A stretch of 64,000 bases of DNA, taken from Nitratifractor sp. GTDB lineage: Bacteria > Campylobacterota > Campylobacteria > Campylobacterales > Sulfurovaceae. Of this stretch, positions 29,157 through 38,513 are shown piece after piece. The stretch spans positions 1-64,000 of the forward strand of contig WFNP01000030.1 in NCBI GenBank assembly GCA_015488535.1, in the 5' to 3' direction. Below the pieces are notes generated by a model, which was not told the DNA's origin, searched no databases, and was given only the letters and a program-made list of their open reading frames with translations. Each line of letters starts with the position of its first letter. The stretch's first letter is position 1. Position numbers and translations under genes: made by a program.

Positions 29157-30338
29157 ATGAAATCAAAACTGCTTTTTGTACTGGCGCTGATACTCTTATT
29201 GTTTGTTTTGATGATTCAAAACAATAAATTTGTCAGAAATCTTGCACTTGAATTTGTAAATCCCCTCAAAAAAGATTATAAACACTTCAGTAACAAAGTA
29301 GAGAGTGCAGGGCATACCTATCTGTTTCAAAAAGAGACTATCAAAAGATTACAAAAAGAGAATAGAAAACTCAGAAATTATCTATTTGACCAGAGTCATT
29401 ATCTCAGACAGCTCTCTGTCGTATTTAATAAATTACCATATCTGTCAAAACTTCCATATAAAAGTATAGTGCTTGTAGATACCATCTCTTATGTCAAATT
29501 GAATAAACTAGATACCATACTTTTGACTATGCCCAAAAAAGTCAAATTGAAAGAGGGTAAAACATACGGTTTGATTCAAGATGAAGTGGTAGCAGGAACT
29601 GCAAGAGTAGATCATGGTAATCTTTACGGATTTCTTACCTCCAGCAGTGAGTGTATGTTTGGTGTATTTGTAGGTCCAAAGAGGATACCGGGAGTAGCAA
29701 AAGGTATTGACAAGAATATAATGGAAGTAGATTTCATACCAAAATGGGCAAATGTCAAAAATGGAGATATTGTAGAGACAAGTGGATTGGATAATATCTT
29801 TTTTGCAAATGTGCCTGTAGGAGAAGTTACCAAAGTAGTAGAAGAGGGAAGTTATAAAAAGTTGTATATTAAAACTTATGCCGATACCATTCACCCTAAT
29901 CTCTTTTTCCTGATTACTGACCCAAAACCATATCTGGTATCTGTATATGATCAAAACAAGACCAATTTGGATGATGAGTATGAGTTTGAAGATCAAAAAC
30001 CTGTATCAAACGATAAAAATTTGAGTAGTATTCCTGTAATGATTCAGACAAAAGATTTAGAGATTGACCCATCAGAGTTTGAGATACCACATGAAGAGGC
30101 ACCTAAAAGACCGAAGATTGTAGCTCCAACAAAGCCTAAAAAAATAAAACCAAAGCCTGTAGAGAAAAAACCTGTAACAATAAAAAAATCTGTAACAGTA
30201 AAAAAACCTACAGATATCAAATCAAAGCCATCTGTTGATGCCGTAAACAAAGAGCAGAATAAGCAGAAGAAAAAACCTAAAAAAACGCAAAAGAAAAAAA
30301 GACCTTCACCATTTGATATACTGAGAGTAGGCTTTTAA
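29157..30338 (+). CDS. mreC: Rod shape-determining protein MreC with extended Lys/Pro-rich C-terminus
   Basis: Adjacent to mreB; TM + coiled coil + beta domain (GDIVETSGLDNIFFANVPVGEVTKV). Confidence 0.9.
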   Translation: MKSKLLFVLALILLLFVLMIQNNKFVRNLALEFVNPLKKDYKHFSNKVESAGHTYLFQKETIKRLQKENRKLRNYLFDQSHYLRQLSVVFNKLPYLSKLPYKSIVLVDTISYVKLNKLDTILLTMPKKVKLKEGKTYGLIQDEVVAGTARVDHGNLYGFLTSSSECMFGVFVGPKRIPGVAKGIDKNIMEVDFIPKWANVKNGDIVETSGLDNIFFANVPVGEVTKVVEEGSYKKLYIKTYADTIHPNLFFLITDPKPYLVSVYDQNKTNLDDEYEFEDQKPVSNDKNLSSIPVMIQTKDLEIDPSEFEIPHEEAPKRPKIVAPTKPKKIKPKPVEKKPVTIKKSVTVKKPTDIKSKPSVDAVNKEQNKQKKKPKKTQKKKRPSPFDILRVGF

Positions 30339-30384
30339 TATATTACAAATCTGGCTTATTAAGAGCCTTTTTTGGGCTTTTGGG

Positions 30385-30390
30385 TATAAT
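30385..30390 (+). promoter_or_regulatory. Putative -10 element upstream of carB
   Basis: T-rich tract then ttttgggTATAATctc, matching the Campylobacterota sigma-70-like style. Confidence 0.45.
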
Positions 30391-30418
30391 CTCTTTTTAA
30401 AAAATAAGGTTGCTATCT

Positions 30419-33400
30419 ATGCCAAAAAGAGAAGATATCAAAACAATTCTCCTGATAGGTTCTGGACCTATCGTAATAGGTCAAGCGTGTGAATTTGACT
30501 ACTCCGGCACACAAGCTGCAAAAACTCTAAAAGAGTTGGGTTATCGTGTAGTTCTTATCAATTCCAACCCCGCTACAATTATGACTGACCCTGAATTTGC
30601 CGATCGGACATATATTGAACCAATAGATGAAGATATTATCTCAGAGATAATCAAAAAAGAGTCTGTTGATGCAATACTTCCAACGATGGGAGGACAGACA
30701 GCTCTTAATGTAGCTATGAGTATGTATGAAAAGGGTATGCTTGAAGGGATTGAGTTTTTAGGGGCAAATCCCGAAGCTATTAAAAAGGGTGAAGACAGAC
30801 AAGCTTTTAAAGAGGCTATGCAAAAAATCGGTATGGATTTACCAATTTCAAAATATGCCTATAATTTAGATGAAGCTATAGATGCTGCAAAAGAGATAGG
30901 TTTTCCTCTTATAATCAGAGCCTCATATACCCTTGCCGGTGGTGGTAGTGGTGTAGCCTATAATATGGATGAGTTTAAAGAGATAGCAAAAGGTGGATTA
31001 GAAGCCAGTCCAATAAGTGAAATTTTGATAGAAGAGTCTTTGCTTGGTTGGAAAGAGTATGAAATGGAGGTTATCAGAGATAGAGAAGATAACTGTATTA
31101 TTGTATGCTCAATCGAAAATCTTGACCCTATGGGGGTGCATACAGGAGACTCTATCACAATAGCACCTGCTCTTACACTTACAGATAAAGAGTATCAAAG
31201 AATGAGAGATGCAAGTTTCAAAATCCTCAGAGAGATAGGTGTAGATACAGGTGGCTCCAATGTTCAATTTTCTATCAATCCACAAACAGGCAGAATGATA
31301 GTAATTGAGATGAATCCACGAGTTAGCCGTTCTTCTGCTCTTGCTTCCAAAGCTACCGGATATCCTATTGCAAAAGTAGCTACTCTTTTGGCAGTAGGAT
31401 TTACACTAGATGAGATAAAAAATGATATCACAGGCACACCTGCAAGTTTTGAGCCAGTAATTGATTATATTGTTACAAAAATTCCTCGATTTACATTTGA
31501 AAAATTCCCAATGGCAGACTCTACTTTGACAACAGCTATGAAGTCTGTTGGTGAAGTTATGAGTATAGGCAGGACATTTAAAGAGTCTTTTCAAAAAGCA
31601 CTGGTATCTCTTGAGACTGGATTGATAGGATTTAACAGTATAGATTGTGATGAAGATACTCTAAAAAGAGAGATTAGAAGACCAAATGCCGATAGAGTAT
31701 TATATATTTATGAAGCTCTTAAAAGAGGTATGAGTGTAGAGGAGATTTATGAACTTTGTAAGATTGACAGATGGTTTTTGTATCAGTTTGAAGAGTTGGT
31801 AGAGTCTCAAAACAGTATATCAATAGAGACACTCAACGATGCCAAGCAACTAAGAAGACTTAAATGTGAAGGTTTCAGTGATGCAATGATAGCCTCTGTA
31901 ATTAATGAAAAAGAGGGATTGAAGTTAAATGAAAATGATATATATACCGCAAGAGTCAAGCATGGAGTAAAGCATCACTATAATGAGGTAGATACTTGTG
32001 CGGCAGAGTTTGAAGCATTGACTCCATATCTATACTCAACTATGAGTATATCAAGTGATTGCAATATTGGAAGAGTGCCAAATAGTGATAAGAAAAAAGT
32101 ATTGGTAATTGGTGGCGGTCCAAACAGAATAGGGCAGGGGATTGAGTTTGATTACTGTTGTGTTCATGCCTCTTATGCTCTTGAAGATATGGATATAGAA
32201 TCGATTATGTATAACTGTAACCCTGAAACTGTTTCAACCGATTATGATACCAGTGATGTATTATATTTTGAGCCGATAGATTTTGAGCATGTCAGAAGCG
32301 TAATTGAGCTTGAAAATCCAGATGGGGTAATTGTCCATTTTGGAGGTCAAACACCTTTGAAACTTGCAAAACAATTAACTGCAATGGGAGCTAAAATAGT
32401 AGGAACTCCTGCCAAAGTAATTGATTTGGCAGAAGATAGAGAGAAATTCTCTGCATTTATTGAAGAGTTGGGATTAAGACAACCAGAAAACGGCACAGCC
32501 GTTACCAAAGAAGGAGCTATATCAATAGCCCAAAGAATAGGTTATCCTGTATTGGTTCGCCCCAGCTTCGTGCTTGGCGGTAGAGCAATGAGAACAGTCT
32601 ATAATGATAAAGAGTTAAAAGAGTATATGGATGAGGCAGTGCAGGTATCTAATGACTCTCCTGTATTGATAGATAAGTTTTTGGATAATGCAATAGAGTT
32701 GGATGTAGATGCCATTTGTGATGGCACAGATGTATATATCGGCTCAGTTATGCAACATATTGAAGAGGCAGGTATCCACTCTGGAGATAGTGCATGTTCT
32801 CTCCCTGCGGTATCTGTGCCACAAGATATAATTACTCAAATCAAAGAGCAGACTATGAATATAGCCCTAAAACTTGGAGTAGTAGGGCTTTTAAATATAC
32901 AGTATGCAATACACAAAAATGAGATTTATCTAATAGAGGTCAATCCACGAGCATCAAGGACAGTCCCATTCGTATCCAAAGCTACTGGTGTGCCTTTGGC
33001 AAAAGTTGCCACAAGAGTAATGGTGAAGGGTAATCTAAGAGAAGCATTGGAGTATTATGATACATTCAAAGTGGTAAATTACAAAACTACTCCAATGGAG
33101 CCAATTCTCAAAAATCATATAGCAATTAAGGAGGCGGTATTCCCATTTAATAAATTACCGGGTTCAGATTTGATACTTGGACCAGAGATGAAATCTACGG
33201 GTGAAGTTATGGGAATTAGTAATAATTTTGGTATGAGTTTTGCAAAAAGTCAATTTGCATCAAAAAATAAAATTCCATTATTAGGTAAGATATTTATCTC
33301 ACTTACTGAGATGGATAAACCTTATGCCGGTGAAATTGGCTCAATGTTTGCTGAACTTGGATTTGAGATATACGCCACTTCTGGCACTCACAAAGCATTG

Positions 33401-33685
33401 GAATTGGCAGGAGTAGAGTCTAAAAAAGTATTGAAAATCAGTGAAGGCAGACCAAATATAGATGATATGATTAAAAATGAAGAGATAGTATTGGCTATAA
33501 ATACAAGTGATAACAAATCATCAAAAGAGGATGCCAAAAAGATTAGACAATCAGTATTAGCTAACAATGTGGCATACTTTACTACCATAGCAGCGGCAAG
33601 AGCATCGGCATTGGCCATAAAAGAGTTGCAAAAAAATAGCGGTTGTATAGAGCCAAAAGCTTTACAGGATTATTTAAACGATTGA
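30419..33685 (+). CDS. carB: Carbamoyl-phosphate synthase large subunit (ATG at 30419 preferred over TTG 30410)
   Basis: [33 protein letters not shown]; duplicated ATP-grasp halves; [20 protein letters not shown]. Confidence 0.98.
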   Translation: MPKREDIKTILLIGSGPIVIGQACEFDYSGTQAAKTLKELGYRVVLINSNPATIMTDPEFADRTYIEPIDEDIISEIIKKESVDAILPTMGGQTALNVAMSMYEKGMLEGIEFLGANPEAIKKGEDRQAFKEAMQKIGMDLPISKYAYNLDEAIDAAKEIGFPLIIRASYTLAGGGSGVAYNMDEFKEIAKGGLEASPISEILIEESLLGWKEYEMEVIRDREDNCIIVCSIENLDPMGVHTGDSITIAPALTLTDKEYQRMRDASFKILREIGVDTGGSNVQFSINPQTGRMIVIEMNPRVSRSSALASKATGYPIAKVATLLAVGFTLDEIKNDITGTPASFEPVIDYIVTKIPRFTFEKFPMADSTLTTAMKSVGEVMSIGRTFKESFQKALVSLETGLIGFNSIDCDEDTLKREIRRPNADRVLYIYEALKRGMSVEEIYELCKIDRWFLYQFEELVESQNSISIETLNDAKQLRRLKCEGFSDAMIASVINEKEGLKLNENDIYTARVKHGVKHHYNEVDTCAAEFEALTPYLYSTMSISSDCNIGRVPNSDKKKVLVIGGGPNRIGQGIEFDYCCVHASYALEDMDIESIMYNCNPETVSTDYDTSDVLYFEPIDFEHVRSVIELENPDGVIVHFGGQTPLKLAKQLTAMGAKIVGTPAKVIDLAEDREKFSAFIEELGLRQPENGTAVTKEGAISIAQRIGYPVLVRPSFVLGGRAMRTVYNDKELKEYMDEAVQVSNDSPVLIDKFLDNAIELDVDAICDGTDVYIGSVMQHIEEAGIHSGDSACSLPAVSVPQDIITQIKEQTMNIALKLGVVGLLNIQYAIHKNEIYLIEVNPRASRTVPFVSKATGVPLAKVATRVMVKGNLREALEYYDTFKVVNYKTTPMEPILKNHIAIKEAVFPFNKLPGSDLILGPEMKSTGEVMGISNNFGMSFAKSQFASKNKIPLLGKIFISLTEMDKPYAGEIGSMFAELGFEIYATSGTHKALELAGVESKKVLKISEGRPNIDDMIKNEEIVLAINTSDNKSSKEDAKKIRQSVLANNVAYFTTIAAARASALAIKELQKNSGCIEPKALQDYLND

Positions 33686-34119
33686 TGGATAAAGATATAG
33701 TAATACTCTCTCAAACCGACACTACTGTCGGTTTTTTGTCTCAAAATGCTCATCGTATAGATAAAATAAAAGCCAGATTGGATGGAAAGAGTTATATTAC
33801 AGCTCTTCCATCTTTTAGCTCATTAAAAAGCAGAACTGCAATCCCAAAAAAATTTAGAAAATATGTAAGACGAGCCAATAAAACTACTTTTGTTTTTCCA
33901 AATGGAGAATCATTCAGAGTTATAAAAGATAAACAGCATCTGTTATTGATAAAAAGATATGGTTGGTTATATACTACTTCTGCAAATATCAGTGGCAAAG
34001 ATATAGATTTGGAGTTTGCCAAAAATAAGGCTGATATCATTATATATCCTCTCACCTCACATGGTAAAAGTTCGACTATAATCAAATTGGGCAGAGATAG
34101 AAAGAGAAGAATAAGATAA
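33685..34119 (+). CDS. Short divergent Sua5/YciO/YrdC-like protein
   Basis: ILSQTDTTVGFLSQNAHRIDKIKAR ... LYTTSANISGKDIDLEFAKNKADIII; ATGA overlap with carB. Confidence 0.75.
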   Translation: MDKDIVILSQTDTTVGFLSQNAHRIDKIKARLDGKSYITALPSFSSLKSRTAIPKKFRKYVRRANKTTFVFPNGESFRVIKDKQHLLLIKRYGWLYTTSANISGKDIDLEFAKNKADIIIYPLTSHGKSSTIIKLGRDRKRRIR

Positions 34120-34209
34120 AAGTAAAAGCTTGTTAATAAGATTTATTTGCTGATGTTATGTATATAACTTGAGAGAACTATAATTTAATGCAATTTAATT
34201 TGGGGAGGG

Positions 34210-34227
34210 GTGGGGCTTTAGCCCCAC
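34210..34227. repeat. Palindrome GTGGGGCT-TT-AGCCCCAC (dispersed element copy 2)
   Basis: Perfect 8-bp inverted repeat with the same stem as 18656-18673. Confidence 0.7.
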
Positions 34228-34234
34228 AAAATCA

Positions 34235-34252
34235 CTTAATATTGTTTTATCT
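34235..34252 (+). repeat. CTTAATATTGTTTTATCT segment, identical to 50244-50261
   Basis: 18/18 identity by eye (19 with the preceding A); reverse-strand relative at 18600-18617 (CTTATTATTGTTTTATCT). Confidence 0.65.
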
Positions 34253-34255
34253 AAA

Positions 34256-34903
34256 CTAACCTTTTAGCATAGCAAGAGGCTCCATCTTCTCATCTTCTGA
34301 TACTCTTTTGTATGTATTATTAAAATTTGACTTTTTATGATGTAATCTTTTATATTCAGCCTGTTTAGAAGGAATACTGCTCATAAAGAGTAGAGGGTCA
34401 TTGGCTTTATATACTTTTTGTTTATGATGTATGCTGTTATATGAATAAGTGTCACTGTATGAGCTTCTGCCTCTATCCACATATCTTGGAGGAGTTCCTC
34501 TTACTACTACAGGAGTGCCTACATTCGCCCAGTAATACATCTTTTGGGCAAATCCGTTTTCCATTCTGATACATCCGTGAGAAGCAGGATAATTTGGTAC
34601 ATATCCCAAATGCATAGCTATACCTTGATTTGTAAGACGAAGCATATAATTCATTCTTGCTCCACCGTTTGGTCTTGGGTATTTGCTTGATACATGGTCA
34701 ATATCTTTTTCCAAAACTCTGAAGTGACCTACAGGTGTCCTTTTACCTGGTCTGCCTGTAGAGACATTACCACTAAATACTACTCTACCGTCTTGATAGG
34801 CATAAGCTACCTGTTCAGACAAATCTACTATAATTTTCTTACCGGCATACAAATATGTTCCGGATAATATCATTGCAAATGCAACAATCAACTTTTTCAT
34901 CAT
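34256..34903 (-). CDS. L,D-transpeptidase (YkuD family)
   Basis: Signal peptide; IAMHLGYVPNYPASHGCIRMENGFAQKMYYW (HxnSHGCIR-type catalytic motif). Confidence 0.93.
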   Translation of the reverse strand: MMKKLIVAFAMILSGTYLYAGKKIIVDLSEQVAYAYQDGRVVFSGNVSTGRPGKRTPVGHFRVLEKDIDHVSSKYPRPNGGARMNYMLRLTNQGIAMHLGYVPNYPASHGCIRMENGFAQKMYYWANVGTPVVVRGTPPRYVDRGRSSYSDTYSYNSIHHKQKVYKANDPLLFMSSIPSKQAEYKRLHHKKSNFNNTYKRVSEDEKMEPLAMLKG

Positions 34904-35063
34904 GAACTCCTTTTTGTTTTTTGATATTTATACTATTTGTAAACTACAAATACCTCATAAGTATTGTAACAATATATTATTAAATTATTTAAGTTATATT
35001 TAAGAATATTAATAATAAATTAATAAATATGTATAAAAAGTATCATTTTTATATTGATTTTTG

Positions 35064-35069
35064 TATAAT
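35064..35069 (+). promoter_or_regulatory. Putative -10 element upstream of the free-standing DUF4214 gene
   Basis: gatttttgTATAATctg, 35 nt upstream of the ATG. Confidence 0.4.
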
Positions 35070-35106
35070 CTGTGATAGTAGTAAAAAATAAGTAAAAGGA
35101 TATGAT

Positions 35107-35595
35107 ATGCTAAATGAAAGAGATGTTATCAAATTATATGTGGCGACATTTAACAGGGCTCCAGATACTCCGGGTTTATGGTATTGGGTTTATGATTCTG
35201 GTCTTACTCTTGATGGAGTAGCAGAGAGTTTTTTTGATCAGCCTGAAACTCAAGCTCTATATCCACCAAATACATCTACAGATAATTTTATAAAAGCAGT
35301 ATATAGAAACCTTTTTAACAGAGAGCCTGATGATGCAGGATTGGTTTATTGGAGACATGAATTAGATAGTCACAGGATACCAAGAAGCAGATTTATATTG
35401 GCGGTAATGAATGGTGCAAGGGGTGATGATGCTGATATTCTCGAAAACAAGACAGAGGTAGGTCAATATTTTGCACTGAAAAATATTACTGATATCAATT
35501 TGGCAAAAAGGGTAATGGATAATATTGACAGAACAAGAGATTCTGTATTGAATGCTGAGAGAATGATAGACTCTTACATTCTCTCTCACCCTTAA
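35107..35595 (+). CDS. Free-standing DUF4214-domain protein without signal peptide
   Basis: LYVATFNRAPDTPGLWYWVYDSG and VYRNLFNREPDDAGLVYWRHELDSH. Confidence 0.8.
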   Translation: MLNERDVIKLYVATFNRAPDTPGLWYWVYDSGLTLDGVAESFFDQPETQALYPPNTSTDNFIKAVYRNLFNREPDDAGLVYWRHELDSHRIPRSRFILAVMNGARGDDADILENKTEVGQYFALKNITDINLAKRVMDNIDRTRDSVLNAERMIDSYILSHP

Positions 35596-35620
35596 ACAGG
35601 AGTTGTTTTATCTCCTGTTT
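35594..35620. terminator. Convergent terminator hairpin AAACAGGAG-N9-CTCCTGTTT
   Basis: 9-bp stem followed by T on +; lies across the ends of the two convergent ORFs. Confidence 0.6.
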
Positions 35621-36792
35621 TCAGCCTCTTTTACTGCTCTGTCGAGGTTGATTTTACCATAACCATAGTAGTCATTTCTACCATCTATATATGGCTTGTC
35701 TCCAATTTTGTCTGCTGTATTTTTGAGTATATCTTCTATCTCTTTTCTACTCAAATCCGGGTTGGCTTCCATCATCAAAGCTACGGCACCTCCTACTATG
35801 GCAGCTGCCGGAGATGTCCCGGCAAAACCGTAATAATCATTATAGAGTATATAATCCGGATTAAGTGTTGCTGTACCTCTTTCACCTGAATCATCCAGTG
35901 CTGTAATTGCTGTATCATAATCTCCTCCTGGTGCAAGGATATCAAGATGTTTACCGTAATTGCTATACCAAGCTCTATCATTATGTATATTACTTGCACC
36001 TACTGATATGACTTCATCTATTGCTGATTCATCATTTCCCATATCTATATTTTCGTTTCCTACAGCAAAAACTATAGGAATACCCAATCCGTTTCTGCCA
36101 TTTTTTGCGAGTGATATTATTTTGTCTTTTACCGATTTTGATACATTATATGTCCCCCAACTGCATATTATGATATCTGCACCTAGCTCTTGGGCTTTGT
36201 TAAACAGTGTTATAGTTTCACTGTCACTCATATTTTCTTTGTATCTCAGAAAAATAAGCTGTGCATTGTGGGCAACTCCATCTATACCTATATTATTGTG
36301 CCTGGCTACAGCTATACTGGATACAGCAGTTCCGTGAAATCCGAAAAAATCTCTGTGTGATACATCTGAAGTATTACTCTCTATATCGTATGATGATATA
36401 AGTGCATCTGTAAGATCCTCATGATACATATCCAATCCGTCATCTATGACAGCTATCTTTATACCCTGACCGCTATATTTGCTTCTGCTGTATGATGAGT
36501 GTATATTGGCATCTTTGTCTATGCCGACTTCATTATAAAAAGTATCGTTTCTATCCAGATACCATTGTTGATAGTAATATTTGTCGTATGGATTGAAAGT
36601 ATCTTCGACAGCCATAGGATTACTTATTGTGTCATCCAAAACTGTTCTATTACTTTCATTATCGTTATGATTCTCTTTTATGACACGATTATCATTATCC
36701 TTAGTTTGGGTATTGTTACTTGATGAATCAATATCTACACACCCTGAAATACTCAGCAGTATAGCTATTGATATTAAAATTTGCTTTTTCAT
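35608..36792 (-). CDS. Subtilisin-like (S8) serine protease, lipoprotein, kexin-like N-terminal region
   Basis: Lipobox LLSISGC; catalytic Asp VIDDGLDMYHEDL, His GFHGTAVSSIA, Ser GFAGTSPAAAIVGGAVALMMEANP; YYYQQWYLDRN. Confidence 0.92.
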   Translation of the reverse strand: MKKQILISIAILLSISGCVDIDSSSNNTQTKDNDNRVIKENHNDNESNRTVLDDTISNPMAVEDTFNPYDKYYYQQWYLDRNDTFYNEVGIDKDANIHSSYSRSKYSGQGIKIAVIDDGLDMYHEDLTDALISSYDIESNTSDVSHRDFFGFHGTAVSSIAVARHNNIGIDGVAHNAQLIFLRYKENMSDSETITLFNKAQELGADIIICSWGTYNVSKSVKDKIISLAKNGRNGLGIPIVFAVGNENIDMGNDESAIDEVISVGASNIHNDRAWYSNYGKHLDILAPGGDYDTAITALDDSGERGTATLNPDYILYNDYYGFAGTSPAAAIVGGAVALMMEANPDLSRKEIEDILKNTADKIGDKPYIDGRNDYYGYGKINLDRAVKEAENRR

Positions 36793-37073
36793 TATCTTTT
36801 CCGTATTGTTTTTATTCTGTCAGGATGAGCATACTCTACCATAGGATAAGAGACAAGTTTTTTACATATTTTGGATATATCTTTATCTTCCGAAAACTTT
36901 AGAAGATATATATTATTACCCATATCTCTTACTTCTGTTGCATCTGAGAGTTGGGTAATTTCTGATATTTTATCAGCCTCAGTCAATTTTATTAATATAT
37001 TTTTGGCACTTAATCCCTGAATTGTCAGCATTGACAATAATATTAAAGTTGCCGGTTTTTTTAACAGTCTCAT
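36792..37073 (-). CDS. Secreted 93-aa protein resembling an S8 protease propeptide (inhibitor I9-like)
   Basis: Signal peptide; NILIKLTE...NIYLLKFSEDKDISKICKKLVSYPMVEYAHPDRIKTIRKR; stop overlaps protease start (TAATG). Confidence 0.6.
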   Translation of the reverse strand: MRLLKKPATLILLSMLTIQGLSAKNILIKLTEADKISEITQLSDATEVRDMGNNIYLLKFSEDKDISKICKKLVSYPMVEYAHPDRIKTIRKR

Positions 37074-37083
37074 ATTTTCCTCC

Positions 37084-38283
37084 TTATGATTGGTTTGAGA
37101 TAGTCAATCTGTATGTACTTTTTGCTATTTGCAACTCTTCATCTGTTTTTATACGAATTAGAGATATTTTACTGCTTTTAGAGTGTATAAACCTGTTGTT
37201 TTTATCATCACAGAGGTTTAGTGTATCATCTATCGTTACTCCTAGAGGTTTAAGCCTGTCTGATACAGCTTTTCTGACAGATATAGAGTTTTCTCCGATA
37301 CCACCGCTGAATACTATGGCATCGACTCTACTCATACTTACTGCGTATGCACCGATATATTTCACTATTCTATCTACAAATATATCAAAGGCAAGTTTTG
37401 CATCTTTGTCTCCACTTGATATCAACTCCTCTATTTCTCTCATATCATTGTGACTACACAGACCTTTGAGCCCACTTTTTTTGTTTAACATACTCTCTAT
37501 ATCTTCGGCACTGTATCCCTCTCTCATCAGATAGAAAATAATAGCAGGGTCTATATCTCCGCTTCTGCTTCCCATAACCAATCCTTCCAATGGAGTCATC
37601 CCCATAGAGGTATCGTAACTTTTACCGTTTTTTACAGCACATATACTAGCACCATTACCCAAATGTAGAGTAATGACATTGAATTTATCTATCTCAATTT
37701 TGCACATTTTGGCTGCTGTTTTAGATAGATAATCATGTGATGTGCCGTGAAATCCATAACGCCTCACCCTTTTTTGGGTATATAAATCTTTTGGTAAGGC
37801 ATATATATATCTTAGAGGCTCTATCGTTTGATGAAAGGCTGTATCAAATACTGCAACCTGAGGTATGTTTTTTATAAGATTTTCCATTACCTTTATACCT
37901 TTTAAGTTTGCCGGATTGTGAAGAGGAGCCAATGCAATATTCTCCTCTATCTTTGATTTTACCTCTTCATCTATGACTACAGCATCTCTGAAATGCTCTC
38001 CACCGTGTACTACTCTGTGACCGACTGCTGATATTTCATCTATATTTTTAATGATATCTTTTGTTATTAGAGCAGTAGTTATAGCCTTTAGTGCTTTTTG
38101 GTGGTCAGATTTGCCCAACTCTTCGTTGATACTCTCATTTTCCAAATTGATATGAAGCAGTGCATTATCTTCACCAATCTTTTCTACTTCACCTGATACA
38201 ATTACGCTCTCTTGTGGAAAGCGATACAGTTTAAATTTTATTGATGAGCTTCCACTGTTTAAAACCAAAATTTTCATCTGCAC
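37084..38283 (-). CDS. ackA: Acetate kinase
   Basis: KILVLNSGSSSIKFKLY; GHRVVHGGEHF; AVFDTAFHQTI; RRYGFHGTSHDYL; MGMTPLEGLVMGSRSGDIDPA. Confidence 0.98.
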   Translation of the reverse strand: MQMKILVLNSGSSSIKFKLYRFPQESVIVSGEVEKIGEDNALLHINLENESINEELGKSDHQKALKAITTALITKDIIKNIDEISAVGHRVVHGGEHFRDAVVIDEEVKSKIEENIALAPLHNPANLKGIKVMENLIKNIPQVAVFDTAFHQTIEPLRYIYALPKDLYTQKRVRRYGFHGTSHDYLSKTAAKMCKIEIDKFNVITLHLGNGASICAVKNGKSYDTSMGMTPLEGLVMGSRSGDIDPAIIFYLMREGYSAEDIESMLNKKSGLKGLCSHNDMREIEELISSGDKDAKLAFDIFVDRIVKYIGAYAVSMSRVDAIVFSGGIGENSISVRKAVSDRLKPLGVTIDDTLNLCDDKNNRFIHSKSSKISLIRIKTDEELQIAKSTYRLTISNQS

Positions 38284-38395
38284 AACTCCTTTAGAGTAAT
38301 TATAGAATAAAAAAATAAATATATATATTCAGATTTTTTTCATTAATTGGATTGATGATAGTTTTTTACTGTTATACTTTTTATAAGATACATAC

Positions 38396-38411
38396 TGGGA
38401 CTTTGGTTCCA
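38396..38411. repeat. Degenerate palindrome TGGGACT-TT-GGTTCCA (dispersed element relative)
   Basis: 7-bp stem in + strand RNA with two G-U pairs; related to 58139-58154. Confidence 0.4.
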
Positions 38412-38513
38412 CATATTAAACAAACAGATTCTCTCTTATAGAATATTAGTTATAAGTTAGTTATAAAACAGATATAATGTCTTCAGAAATATTTTATATA
38501 GAGGAGACATATT

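Noticed and set aside
30352-30374. Possible terminator GGCTTATTAAGAGCCTTTTTT after mreC
   Set aside because: Only a short imperfect stem; plausible but too weak to list as a feature.
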